A DNA stretch of 64,000 nt. It comes from Plotosus lineatus (lineage: Eukaryota; Chordata; Actinopteri; Siluriformes; Plotosidae). Location of the stretch: NCBI GenBank assembly GCA_024760905.1, contig CM045746.1:13909466-13973465 (forward strand), in the 5' to 3' direction. Below the pieces are notes generated by a model. That model ran no database searches. It saw only the letters and a program-made list of their open reading frames with translations, and had not been told where the DNA came from. How positions within the stretch are numbered: the stretch's first letter is position 1; each line of letters opens with the position of its first letter. The position numbers and the translations under genes are program-made. Positions 31,723 to 42,814 of this stretch are shown here, in pieces.

Positions 31723-32892
31723 CTTCTTCTTCTTTTCCTTTCGGCTTTTCCCTTCAGGGGTCGCCACAGCGAATCATCTGCCTCCATCTCACCCTATCCT
31801 TTGCATCTTCTTCTCTTACACCAATGACCTTCATGTCCTCCTTCACCACATCCATGAATCGTCTCTTTGGTCTTCCTCTAGGCCTTTTGCCTGGTAGTTC
31901 CAGCCTCAGCATCCTATTACCAATATACTCACTATCCCTCCTCTGTACATGTCCAAACCATCTCAATCTAGCCTCTCTGACTTTGTCTCCAAAACGTCTT
32001 ACATGTGCTGTCCCTCTGATGTGCTCATTCCTAATCCTATCCATCCTCGTTACTCCCAAAGAGAACCTCAACATTTTCATCTCTGCTACCTCCAGCTCAG
32101 CCTCCTGTCTTTTCCCCAGGGCCACTGTTTCTAACCCATACAACATCGTTGGCCTCAACACCATCTTGTACACTTTTCCTTTCATTCTTGCCGATACTCT
32201 CCTATCACACATCACACCGGACACTTTTCTCCAACCATTCCAACCTGCCTGTACACGCTTCTTGACCTCTTTTCCACACTCTCCATTGCTCTTGATTGTT
32301 GAGCCTAAGTACTTAAAATCCTCCACCTTTCTTATCTCTGCTCCCTGTAATCTCACCGTTCCTCTTTGGGCCTTGTCATTCATGCACATGTATTCTGTCT
32401 TACTGAGGCTAATCTTCATTCCCCTCCTTTCCAGGGCATACCTCCACCTCTCTAGATTTTCCTGCACTTGTTCTCTGCTCTCACTACAGATCACAATGTC
32501 ATCTGCAAACATCATAGTCCATGGGGAATCTTGTCTAACCTCGTCTGTCAGCCTGTCCATCACCATAGCAAACAAGAAGGGGCTGAGAGCTGACCCTTGA
32601 TGCAGTCCCACCTCCACCTTGAACTCTTCTGTCACACCGACAGCACACCTCACCACTGTCTTACATCTCTCATACATGTCCTGCACCACTCTAACATACT
32701 TCTCTGCCACTCCAGACTTCCTCATGCAATACCACAGTTCTTCTCTCGGCACCCTGTCATATGCTTTCTCCAGATCCACAAAGGCACAATGCAGCTCCCT
32801 CTGACCTTCTCTGTACTTCTCCATTAACATCCTCAAGGCAAACACTGCATCTGTGGTGCTCTTTCTTGGCATGAAACCAAACTGTTGTTCAC
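31723..32892 (-). mobile_element. RTE LINE, 5'-truncated, 1.17 kb
   Basis: Minus-strand copy with an exact 16-bp target duplication (aataacaacataacat at 31707-31722 and 32893-32908). It keeps the reverse transcriptase from CEQQFGFMPRKSTTDA through FVDLEKAYDRVPR, GLHQGSALSPFLFA, MMFADDIV and YLGSTI to the C-terminal WFGHVQRR and ...CGDP end, all in one open frame. The frame happens to stay open for about 57 codons into the flank on the 5' side, which is chance. Close in sequence to the copy at 55705 (shared 'MKISLSKTEYMCMN'), so the two belong to one young subfamily. Confidence 0.95.
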
Positions 32893-32908
32893 AATAACAA
32901 CATAACAT

Positions 32909-33204
32909 AATAATAATAAATAACACGCTCACAAATTCATGAACAAGACAATCCTGCGCACTCAAAGTCGTCTCACAGCTGACTGAGGCACGTAAGAGAC
33001 CAAGCTGTGTTGCATCATGCAATGCCACAACAAGTATGGAACACTCGAGCAACACTGAGTACAATGCGTTTAGTAGTTATCAGCATTTTTTGAAAGAGGA
33101 CCATATGGGTCTGTTGGCATTAAAGGGTTAATTTATATTTTTATTCGCTGCTCTTCACTTTATTATTTTGAGCAGAATTAACAGTTGTTTTGCTATGTCC
33201 TGTT
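32909..33204. other. Unassigned stretch
   Basis: No recognised element. Confidence 0.4.
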
Positions 33205-33525
33205 TACATGAAGGTGACAACTGTCCCGTTTCAGCCTACAATGGATGAAGGCGGAGTAACACCGTGAACAACTTGCCAGACCATCGGAGGACATATACAC
33301 ACTACTAATCACACTCATCCTCACACAAAGGGTCAATTTGGGACAGCAGCTAGCTTAATATGCTTTGAGCTGTAGGAGGAAACCAGAGTACAGTACCTGG
33401 AGTAAGCCCACGCAAGCACAGGTGGAATATGCAAACTTCACACAGAAACTCCCAGGCCCAGGAATCAAACCCAGGACCTAGCTTCTGTATGGTGGACTTC
33501 TGAACCACTACAACACCATGTCACC
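33205..33525 (-). mobile_element. V-SINE, diverged
   Basis: Minus-strand copy with tail domain 'acaacttgccagaccatc', core 'aggaggaaaccagagtac' and head 'aaccactacaacaccatg' on +. The extreme 3' tail is lost. Confidence 0.75.
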
Positions 33526-33865
33526 CAGGATTATACATGTATCACTAACATACACGGACTACTCAGTGTTGCATTAATAATACTGATCCCAATCAACTCA
33601 TTTATAGGCTCTTATATCATACCTTGAATTCCTGAATGGGTAATTCTACCAGTCCAAGCCAGGAATATTATTTTCAATGCTATACTCATTTCTATTCTAC
33701 AGCAGGGTTCAAAAGTACACTGGGACTCTATTACCAAGATTCCTAACTAAGCAATTATTCAAGAACACACAGTCGTGTGAAAAAAAAAAAGCACATCCCA
33801 AGGAAATTATTAATTAATCATTTATTCAACTAGAATATCAATAGATGTAATGGTCTTGGAAAAAA
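33526..33865. other. Unassigned stretch
   Basis: No recognised element. Confidence 0.4.
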
Positions 33866-34044
33866 TCTGAATCAATCAGAATCAGAATACTTTATTGATC
33901 CCGCAGGAAATTGTGTGCACACAGTTGCTCCATACTAAGTAAGAATGAGATAAAGTCTCGATAAAGAAAATTTTTAAAAACTTGCAAATATTTAGATTCA
34001 TAAATATATACACATGGACACATGGATTCTATATATACATATGG

Positions 34045-34136
<92 letters not shown>

Positions 34137-34505
34137 TTTCTGAGTAGATCCTTCCGTAGGAGAGTGCTCAATACTTTTTGGTAGAGCAAATAACAATAAA
34201 AATAAAAGGACAGGACAAAGACTTTCTATTGAAACTCCATTTATCACTACAGATTTGTTTCGAAGGGTGGTGAAACCATCCTCTCTCTTCAGGTGATTAT
34301 AGAAGAATCACCTAGATTCATAGAATACATAGAATATTCTTCTATAATCACCTGAAGAGAGAGGATGGTTTCACCACCCCTCGAAAAAGATCTGTAGTGA
34401 TAAATGGAGTTTCAATAGAAAGTCTTTGTCCTGTCCTTTTATTTTTGTTTATTTGCTCTACCAAAAAGTATTGAGCACTCTCCTACGGAAGGATCTACTC
34501 AGAAA

Positions 34506-34584
<79 letters not shown>

Positions 34585-35640
34585 AACAGTGGATGTTGTT
34601 GCTATATGGATGAATTTTGTACAGTTTAAAGGGAGGAATGATTTCCTGTGTGGTTCAGTGGTGCATTTCGGTGGTATCAGTCTCTCACTGTGGCTGATCA
34701 GCAGGTTGTGAAGCAGGTGGGAGGTATTGTTCAATATCATCTTTATTTTGGACAACTCCCACAACGTTACTGGCCTTGCGGATGAGTTTATTCAGTCTGT
34801 TCGAGTCTGCAATCCTCAGCCTGCTGCCCCAGCATGCAACAGCACAGAGGATAGCGCTGGCACCAACAGACTCATAAATCATCCTGACTAGTGTCCAACA
34901 GATGTTACATGACCTTAACCCCTTCAAAAAAATAGAGACAGCTCTGGCCCTTCTTATAACATGCAGTAGTTTTCTTAACTCGGTCCAGTTTATTGTCAGT
35001 ATGAACTCCAAGGTATTTGTACTCCTCCACCGTTTCAACATTATCGCCCTGAAGGGAAACAGGGATCACTGGTGCTTTGGATCTCCTAAAATCCACAGTC
35101 AGTTCCTTGGTCTTTGTCATATTAAGACGTAGATGATTCTGCTCACACCGTGTGACGAAGGAATCAACAGCAGCCCGATACTCCATCTCATCACCTTCAC
35201 TGATACATCAGACTACAACAGAGTCACCAGCAAACCTCTGAACATGACAGGTTTCTGTGCAGTAGTTGAAGTCTGTTGTGTAGAGGGTGAAGAGGAAAGG
35301 AGGGGAGGACGATATCTTGGGGTGCTCTGGTGTTGCTGACCATGTGCACATTCTGTGGTCTTCCAGTCAGGTAGTCCACAATCCAGGACACAAGAGGCAT
35401 TCTCCTGCATCGCTGTCAGTTTTTCACCCAGGCGTGTGGGCCTGATAGTGTTGAATGCACTGGCAGAGTTAGAGAATGTGGCCCTCACCGTACTCACTGA
35501 CCGGTCCAGTCAGGGTTCTACATGGCTAAGCAGACAGATGATGGCAAACTGAAGGGGGTACTTATGCTGTCTAATCATGGCTCGTAGTTGATCCAGTAGG
35601 AGTCTCTCGGAGGTCTTCCTGAGATGTGAAGTCAAAATGC
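33866..35640 (-). pseudogene. Rex1/CR1-like LINE, interrupted
   Basis: Minus-strand LINE. Its 3' end (on +: 'aatcagaatcagaatacttt' then 'attgatcc', the reverse of an AATAAA-bearing tail with TTCTGA units) lies at 33866-33970. The reverse transcriptase runs from about 35640 down to 34690: an 'SAFNTI' block (35460), a 'CSPPLFSLYTTDFNYCTE'-like block, 'RFAGDSVVV' where an FxDDS catalytic box is expected (one Asp is Gly), then 'LRLNMTKTKELTVDFRRSK' and 'EYKYLGVHTDNKLDRVKK'. Frameshifts make it dead. The 3' UTR is split by (TA)n and the foldback element at 34048-34576. Confidence 0.8.
34048..34576. repeat. Foldback: 175-bp inverted arms inside (TA)n
   Basis: Left arm 34134-34308 and right arm 34336-34508 are reverse complements apart from a handful of changes (near the 'gagcaaataacaataaaaa' segment and the 'cgaagggtgg' segment). 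The loop is 27 nt (34309-34335). Both arms end in 'gattttctgag' and pass straight into (TA)n, 34048-34133 on the left and 34509-34576 on the right, so with the TA runs the palindrome exceeds 500 bp. No coding capacity. Part of one arm recurs at 16937. Confidence 0.9.
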
Positions 35641-37060
35641 ACCCTTTACCTTAGAGGTTTTCTTTTTTTTGCTCTCGTTAAAAAATATACCACGAGGTGT
35701 TTTGGGTAATTTTTCAATTTTCTGTTTGTATATTATTCTTTTAAACCCACTTCCTGAAATGTTTTGACCGCCAACAACATTCCAGTGGGGTTAAATCTGG
35801 CCTTTGACTAGGCCTTTCCATAACCCCCATTCCATCTTCTTGTGCTGTTCCATAGTGTATATTCTACAACGCTTAGGATAATTATCCTGTTGAAAGGTCC
35901 ACCTCCAGTTCAATTACTACTTTCAAAGAAGTGGCCTTATATTTTCTTCAAACGATTATTGATATGATGCAGAATTCCTCGTTCAGTAAATGAATGCAAG
36001 CTGCCGACTCTGTGAGGTAGTGAAACAACCAGAAACCATAACATTCCCACCACGATGCTTCACAGTCAGTATGACATTCTTCTGTTCACGTGTATACTGT
36101 GACTGTAGTGAAACAGCTTTCATTCATTGATTATCTAAGCCGATTAAACCTAATTAGGGTCAGGGCAAGGCTGGCACCCATCTCAGCCGACTATAGGCAA
36201 GGGCTCGCCAGTCCATCATGGAGCCAACAGTCACACAGACATTCTAATTATTTCACCTAAGGATGAGTTGAAATGGCCAATTACCCTACTGTGTGTGTTT
36301 TTTGACTGTGGGAGGAAACCTGAGGACCTGGAAGAAACCCATGGAAGCACGGGAAGAACACGCAAACTCCACACAGAAACGCACAAGCCAGGAATTTAAC
36401 CTTTCTTGCTGTGAGGCAGATGTGCTAGCCACTGCACCTCTGTGCAGCCGCGAAATAACTTTTAAGTGAAAAAGTTAAACTTAACTGTAGCCAAACAACT
36501 AGAAAAATATTTGTTTTGGCTGAACATTATTTCAAAAAGCCTGATCCTGGCCTATATGTTCGTGTAAAAATTATATGATTAATTTAAATGTGTCTAATAT
36601 CATTCTGATTGTAGATGGGTGCACGTTCACATCAACTGCAAGGTTTACCTGCAGATCCTGAGGAAATGTTGTGATTTTTGAAGATTTTTTTTTACATCAC
36701 ACAGTCTGTCCCTAGACTGAATTTTCTTGAGGTGACTATTCCTGGAGAAATCTTGGACAAGACGACAGTTATCAGAAATCTGAGCTACTTTTAGAAACAG
36801 TGCAACTATTTATTTTATATTATCCAGAGATATTATGAAATATCCTGCCTGACTCATTGGCAACCACATTTTCTCATTCTGAAGGCCTCAGAGAGGTCTT
36901 TATATCATGATATGATGACATCCCATGTCAGTAGTACTGAGAACATTAGACCCGAGGTAAGATGGCAGGTTCCATCTGCAGGAGGTAGATCAAGGCTAAC
37001 TCATGGCACCTAATCTGGGACATTATTTTTTGGACTTGAGGGTGTGATAAATGTAAGGAC
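35641..37060 (-). pseudogene. Tc1-like transposase, decayed and split by a V-SINE
   Basis: Minus-strand reading gives an N-terminal helix-turn-helix region at about 36905-36620 (starting 'KDLSEAFRM', later 'PGIVTSRKFSLGTDC'). After the V-SINE at 36119-36450 comes the catalytic half at 36115-35690: 'KHRGGNVMVSGCFTT', 'WRWTFQQDN' and a degenerate 'SKARFNPTGMLL'-type stretch where Tc1 elements have PDLNPIE. Tc1/mariner transposases cut and paste DNA at TA sites. Many stops are present. No terminal inverted repeats were found. Confidence 0.65.
36119..36450 (-). mobile_element. V-SINE, near full length
   Basis: Minus-strand copy (tail 'aagccgattaaacctaatta', core 'tgggaggaaacctgagga', head 'gctagccactgcacc' on +) inserted between the two halves of the Tc1-like gene, so it is younger than that gene's arrival. 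Confidence 0.85.
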
Positions 37061-37300
37061 GCACTTGTTCCATGTAGTTGATCTGTTTTCTGTTCAAGTA
37101 CATTATGCAAATCACAAAAAATTGTTTAAATATGTTGAAAAAGAAAACATCAGTTGGTCCAATGGAATCTACCTATTGTCACTTGACTCTGATGTTCAAA
37201 AGAAGAAAACAACACTAAAATAATTTTAAGTGAACAATATTTGGCTGACAATTATAGCCCCTATAACAAACATATTATGGCAAATATGTATATTTAATAC

Positions 37301-37310
37301 ACACACACAT

Positions 37311-37393
<83 letters not shown>
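37301..37393. repeat. (CA)n microsatellite
   Basis: About 45 CA units with one 'tg' step at the start. Confidence 0.98.
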
Positions 37394-37394
<1 letters not shown>

Positions 37395-37401
37395 ATATAT
37401 A

Positions 37402-37880
37402 CAGTGGTACGTCACCTAACAAAAGACCCAACAAACGAAAAAAATCCAGGTTGCGAAACGCATTTACCTAAAAATTTCCGTCTCTGGATAAGGAAAAAAT
37501 TCATGTTACGAAACGCACCATCGCAAAAAGTTAAAACAATGCACGAGTTGCTCTCCCATTGGCTTTATCCCAACATCCCGCCCCACTGGCCTCCCACTGG
37601 CTAGGAGGGAGCTGCATCTCCATAATACTCAAGACGCAGCTCCCTCCCACTGGCTATTATAGAGCTGCATCTCCATAATACCCATGACACAGCTCTATCC
37701 CATTGGCTATTATGGAGCTGCATCTCCATAATACCCATGATGCTTTCACTAGTGTAAAAGACAGAGTTACTGTTGTTTCTTGAGTTTTTCGAGTGTGCTC
37801 ATTGCAACTTTATTTTCAGGCTTTTAACCTTGCATAAACATCTGTAAGATTATAACTCTGCTAAGAAGACATGGTCAACG
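37402..37880 (+). mobile_element. Tigger-like element, left end
   Basis: Starts at a TA with 'cagtggtacgtcacctaac' and continues 'aaatccaggttgcgaaacg'. The same text, diverged, is found reversed at the right end of the element at 52701-54203 (including 'gagttgctctcccattggct'). It reaches 'gctaagaagacatgg' at about 37870, a likely old start codon context, and is then replaced by (CA)n. No transposase frame remains here. Confidence 0.65.
37593..37751. repeat. Three 53-bp tandem units, two with hairpin arms
   Basis: Units begin at 37593, 37646 and 37699 with 'cccaytggct'. Unit 1 has a perfect 12-bp inverted pair (37604-37615 with 37636-37647). Unit 2 has a 9-bp pair (37659-37667 with 37690-37698) in the same place. 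Unit 3 has lost its right arm. Confidence 0.85.
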
Positions 37881-37902
37881 CACACACACACACCCACACA
37901 CA

Positions 37903-37939
<37 letters not shown>

Positions 37940-37962
37940 ACACACACACACACAAACAAAAA
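37881..37962. repeat. (CA)n with CCCA and TACA steps
   Basis: Compound CA microsatellite followed by a short A run. Confidence 0.95.
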
Positions 37963-37965
37963 AAA

Positions 37966-39169
37966 AAAATCAATAACAGGGAGGTGATGATAACCTTACA
38001 GTGTTTCCACCTTACAGAATGTGGCAAAGAACCTCATATTTCTTTAACAATCATGTTTCCATTTTCCTCAAACTGTCAAAGCAGAAATGCTGATGGAAAA
38101 GATCAAGGAAAAACTTTTGGATCCATATCCTTTCAGAATTTTTTGGGGCATAATCATGCATTTGACAAATGTTGACAAACGTTTGGGCTAAACCTGTGCA
38201 AAATTGTGCACATTTCTCTTGACCATTTCCTTCAGCAAATATGACATGCATAATAACTTTCAAAAACCACAAAGGGGGAAACATTCCACAATCAACTTTT
38301 AATTTTAAATCTATTGTTTGAAAATAAACAATTGAAACAAATTGAAAGACGGCAATATCCCCATGCCCTGAAAACATTGTAAATAAATTTAAAACTAATA
38401 GTCAAATACATATTTCACCTACATTCTTTTCTTTTGACAGGCACAAAACTAAAAAAATATGAAAGGCATCCAGATCACATTGTTCAATATTGTGAAGACA
38501 TTTCACATTCTATTAAACAATTTCTAAGTTTCATGTACCATACACTCACTTGATAAAGAAACATTAACTACTTCTACTGCTGAAAAGAATTTATGGAAGT
38601 CATAAGTTGAATTCTTATATCCAACAGCAATATTATTGGATCATCAAACGTACCGACACAAAGCTGACCCATCTAGTTCCTTCACGATTCCAATGTACAA
38701 AGGATGACCTCTCGCACATGTGCAATACATCTACAGGAAGTTACATTAGCAGCATGCACTGCCACTTTTCTTCTAAATTTAGATATGGTTTTCGGCGATC
38801 TCATTAAATTGTTTTGCGTTTTTTTTTTTTTTTGTTCTATTTTGAATTTTAGATTGATTTTTATGTTTTATTAATACAACGTAATCCGGAGTGGGATAAT
38901 GAAAACCATAACCATTACAGGAAAACTGAACTAGTTGGCAGGTATGAAAACCCCATGTATCGTAATAAAAAATTGTTTTTGTTGATTTGAGCCTTCCTTT
39001 CTGTTTTGTAACTTGACTCTTTGAACAGCCATACAAGAATTCCTATGTGTGTAAAAGCACAAATGGCGATTAAAAATCTTCAATCTTGAAATCTTGAATA
39101 CATATACATACATACACATACCTACATACATACATACATACGTGTATGCATATATACAGTATATATATA
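37966..39169. other. Unassigned stretch
   Basis: About 1.2 kb without a recognised element. Frames of 60-108 codons on both strands lack family features. (CATA)n-like steps at 39100-39145. Confidence 0.4.
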
Positions 39170-39650
39170 CAGTGAAGCCTCAGAATCCGAACGCTCTAGA
39201 GTCCAAACAAATCGGAATCCGAAGAAACAATCCGTGAGTTCTTCCGTCCGGGAAACCGAATAAAAACTGTAAGTCGAACTCAAGAAACGCGCGCGAAGAA
39301 ACGAGACCGAGAGGGAGGAAAAGTGTGTGACTCCCGAAAGTCCGGAAGTTGTTGATACTATGTAAGGTCTGTTTGCGCTTCTACACCCAAGCCTGGTGGC
39401 TCATCAGGCCACTGCTTTATGTATCACCCTAATAAAGCTGTCCTGGGGAAGTCCGGAAGTTGGTGATACAGCACTATGTAGTATCACAAGCACAAAAGCT
39501 AAAGCTAGCGCTAAAGTACTAAAGCTATCTAATCACTAACGCCATATATCACCTATAGCAACAAATACGATTTAGAGTACCGGACAGAAAACCCACAGAT
39601 CGGCTTATCGGAATAACCGCCTAAACAAAGCCGAAGAGGATGTATGTATG

Positions 39651-39681
<31 letters not shown>

Positions 39682-39829
39682 GCTAAGCTAAAGCGCTAAA
39701 GCTAGCAGCGCTGTGAACACCTTTAACGATGAGGTCATGAGCCACTTCTGTAAGGTTTTGAAAAGAAGGCAGAAACAAGCCACGTTAGAAATGTTCTTCA
39801 AGAAAAGAGTCATCCATGCAAAGCGGTAG
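39170..39829 (+). pseudogene. Tigger-like element remnant with transposase C-terminus
   Basis: Starts at a TA with 'cagtgaagcctcagaatcc', an end type of pogo/Tigger elements. At 39728-39829 a 34-codon frame reads 'DEVMSHFCKVLKRRQKQ' then 'ATLEMFFKKR' and a stop. This looks like the basic C-terminal end of Tigger-1-type transposases (RQKQxxLxxFF). The rest of the gene is gone, and a (GTAT)n run (39637-39679) lies between. The right inverted end was not found. Confidence 0.5.
39359..39449 (-). mobile_element. Short insertion, SINE-C-like 3' piece
   Basis: Flanked by a 20-bp duplication with one mismatch (39339-39358 and 39450-39469). Its middle reads 'aagcctggtggctcatcag', matching the reversed 3' end of SINE-C (59700-59720). 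The rest is diverged, so the family call is tentative. Confidence 0.5.
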
Positions 39830-39873
39830 CAAGCGAAAAAAGCACCTTTGGCTGATTTATCTGAAGCTGTTAT

Positions 39874-39940
39874 GGAAGGGAATCTGCTTCTCTCTTCCTC
39901 TTTGTTTTGGAAGGGAATTCGCTTCTCTCTTCCTCTCCAA
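39874..39940. repeat. 35-bp tandem duplication
   Basis: 'ggaagggaat' plus 'tctcttcctct' occurs twice, at 39874 and 39909. Confidence 0.8.
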
Positions 39941-40085
39941 CATTTCCGTATGCCAACTGCTCACCAGAAGAAAGGTTAAAATTCTTATCTTTATTGTTCG
40001 TATGCTTTGATTTTTCTGTGGTTTTAGTGATTAATTTTAGTTTCTCACAAAAGAGTTTCACGTTCAAATGCATGTTGGAGAGGGT

Positions 40086-40320
40086 CGTGGCTCTTGCATG
40101 CCAGTGGAGTGCTAAACACACACACCTAATTCCATTTAATCACTGGCTATAAAGACTAACAGCGCCATTCTCGATGCTAGAAGACTGTCCCTCTCTGGCT
40201 CTCAGCTCTGTGTTCCTCCAGTTCCCACTTTAGTTTGATTTCCGTGTTTCTCCGCATCTCTATTACAGTGATTATGATTTCCCCGTTTTATCTATGAAAA
40301 CGGTTGCGCTTTATTGATCA
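40086..40320 (+). mobile_element. Solo-LTR-like relic of the chromovirus family
   Basis: Shares with the LTR at 11270-11545 the order 'cacctaattcca', 'tcactggctataaagac', 'gatgctagaagac', 'tctcagctctgtg' and 'acagtgattatgatttccc'. The TATA-like box is conserved. No pol remains beside it. Confidence 0.65.
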
Positions 40321-40357
40321 CAGGGAGGGCACTAGAGCATGGGCACTAGAGCACTAG

Positions 40358-40414
40358 AAACACAGAAATCAAATTAAAGCGGGATCTGGTGGAGCACAAA
40401 GCTGAGCCAGAGAG
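40358..40414 (-). mobile_element. Inverted piece of the same LTR
   Basis: Reads as the reverse complement of 40190-40250 (tagtttgatttccgtgtttc to 'ctctctggctc') with several changes, separated from it by about 107 bp. Confidence 0.75.
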
Positions 40415-40593
40415 ATCACTGCCCTCAGTTGCCCAGCACTTTTTACCCCCAGGCCACAACTGCCCAGAAATGATTTTTCTTATAATTAAAACAATCACAC
40501 TAATCTATTTTTGAACCCCAATTCTTTATATGCAGTATTTTTCCGCTTAAGAATGATCATATGTGTGCACTACATATATATTTAAACATATTT

Positions 40594-40860
40594 CTGGCAG
40601 TGATGGCCTGGTCGTGAAAGGTGTTGGATCATTGATCCTAAGGTTGGGGGTTCAAGCCCCACTCCCAACGGGTTGTCACTGTCCCCCACAGTTCAGCTAA
40701 CTGGGTTATCAAAGGCTGGCCATATCTCTCACTGTCTATGGTGAGAGGCATATAAAAGAACCATTGCTGACTTTCGTCAAGAGTAGGCTGAATAGCCATC
40801 AGCGTGTTTCTGCCCTGTGATTGGCTGGTTAGCTGTCCAGGAAGGATTCTATCCTCACTA
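40594..40860 (+). mobile_element. SINE-A, 3'-truncated
   Basis: Head 'ggcagtgatggcctggtcg', body intact, shared domain diverged after 'gtgattggctggttagctg'. The L2-like tail is not present. Confidence 0.85.
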
Positions 40861-40937
40861 AGAGAGAGCGGATACATGCAAAGGCCAGTGGTGCATGTCA
40901 ACACACTAGTAACCAGTAAATCGAACATATTTAATAA

Positions 40938-41117
40938 TGCAGTAGCGGTCTGGTGGCAAGGTGCTGGATTACCAATTTGAGGGTTGGGGGTTCAAGCCCC
41001 ACTGTCAATGGTTGTCACTGCTGTCCCCCCCAGTGCAGCTAACTGGGTTATCAAAGGCCGGCCATGTCTCTCACTGTCTATGGTGTGAGACATGTAAAAA
41101 AAACATTGCTGACTTTT
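40938..41117 (+). mobile_element. SINE-A 5' half
   Basis: Head 'gcagtagcggtctggtggca' to the body word 'aaaaacattgctgactttt', where it stops. Confidence 0.8.
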
Positions 41118-41320
41118 TGTCAGAGTGTTCTGCAATGTCCAGAGATACGATAGGGTTTTGGATGTAAGTTTCCAATTATTGATTGTGGAATGTAGCATGC
41201 TCCTAGATATTGACAAAGCCTTGATTTTTCTGTACCATTACTTAAGCCCCTGTCCACAATTTTATCTCTGAGATCTTTTGACAGTTCCTTGACACCCATA
41301 GTTAATTGTTTGCTTTACCT
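41118..41320 (-). pseudogene. Tc1-like transposase N-terminus
   Basis: On the minus strand a frame reads 'MGVKELSKDLRDKIVD' and continues 'GLSNGTEKSRLCQYLG', the first helix of a Tc1-like DNA-binding domain. It lacks the rest of the gene. Sequence up to about 41470 may be its old 5' end. Confidence 0.65.
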
Positions 41321-41470
41321 TATACTTCCAAGTGCTAAAATGCTCTTGTATATGACAGTTTTTTTTTTCTGTTGAACTAATCAGAATGATTACAATTGAT
41401 AACACATGGAAGACAATTTGCATGGTGTGCAGTGAAGAAGGTGATGAGATACACTTGACATATTTTACAA

Positions 41471-42231
41471 ACATTTTGGAGGGGTGATCCTGGAACCATC
41501 TTGGTGCTTCTGTTCAAAGGGGCGATTTTTTTTCTATACCCACTGTAAATCTGAGGAGATGATCATCTGAAAAAAGAAAGTGAAATGCGCATCATTTACT
41601 GTACCACTTCCATATTGTACATAGATAGTTTTATAATATTGCAATACATACATAGCTATTGTTGTTTTATAAATATACCTCCACCATATGACTCGTACAA
41701 TGAGTGATTTCATATACAGTAATTGACACAGTAATCAAATCTGACTGGATAATTGTTTATGTTCGTTTGATTGTTCATTAGTACACTGAGTATTCCACTG
41801 TAAAAATACTATTTTTTTGTACTCTGTAATATTATTCAAAACAATCCTCCAGAACAATAGCAATTTATTGATAGTTGTAAAGAAATTACATTTTTTTGAA
41901 GGTGGTTTTATGATGTGACATTAGTTCGCTTATAAAGTGAGAATTCAATTAGGATAAAGCTGTGATTGTGCATCATTCCTCACACCTTATAAAGCACTCC
42001 TACATCAGTCTTATTTCTATGAGACCTGTGACCTTGCTACCCGAGTGTAGCAGAAACCGGTGATGTCAATATCTCTGGAGAAAAGGCTAATGATGTAATA
42101 CTTAAGCTCCACCTCTGCAGAGTGAGATTCCATATCACCAGGGAAACAGCTGATAATGACCTCATGCCCCCTGTTGCCAAGCAACAGGAAACATAAGAAG
42201 GACATGTGCAGTGTTACCATTTTCCGAACTT

Positions 42232-42235
<4 letters not shown>
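41471..42235. other. Unassigned stretch
   Basis: No recognised element or coding signal. Confidence 0.4.

Positions 42236-42308
<73 letters not shown>
42236..42308. repeat. (GT)n microsatellite
   Basis: About 35 GT units. Confidence 0.98.
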
Positions 42309-42314
<6 letters not shown>

Positions 42315-42814
42315 AAAACAAAACATAAAAGCTCTCAAAATATTTTAATCAATACAAACCTCATGCAGATTTTATCCCTACATTAACTTTTAGCTCAAAT
42401 TTTTTTTCAAAGTACTGTATGGTGTTCTTTCCAGAACTTTACAGTGTGTTAAAATGTAGAGCATCATACTTTCTATAAACAAAAAAGGCCAGATCATCAA
42501 AATGTTTTTGAGCACATTCGATGACCTTTAAAAGCCTTGTAATAGCAAGGTTGTTTTTTGTTTGTTTAATTTTTTTTTAGAAATGACAGTTTGAGATGAA
42601 AATTTAAAAATTAGGTATCTAGATTTGTTTAACAACAACAATATGGTACCTTCTGTGGTAGATAAACAAAAATATAAATTTGAGCCAGTTCTAGGACAGG
42701 GGCTCAATGTCAATCAAAACAAATGTCAAACAAATGTCAAGGGCTATAACAATGGTGTCTAACCAGGCTGAAGAAAACAGATGAGTCAGCGCTTCTGTGG
42801 GCTCACCAAATGCA
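42309..42814. other. Unassigned stretch
   Basis: No recognised element, though the LINE scrap that follows may start earlier. Confidence 0.35.

Noticed and set aside
31824..32600. 258-codon plus-strand frame
   Set aside because: Antisense of the RTE copy at 31723-32892.
31723..33064. 436-codon frame read as a fusion of a novel N-terminus with reverse transcriptase
   Set aside because: The first about 57 codons are flanking DNA outside the 16-bp target duplication.
34134..34508. Hammerhead ribozyme or Penelope terminal repeat in the foldback
   Set aside because: I looked for the ctgatga and gaaac core words in the arms and did not find them in order.
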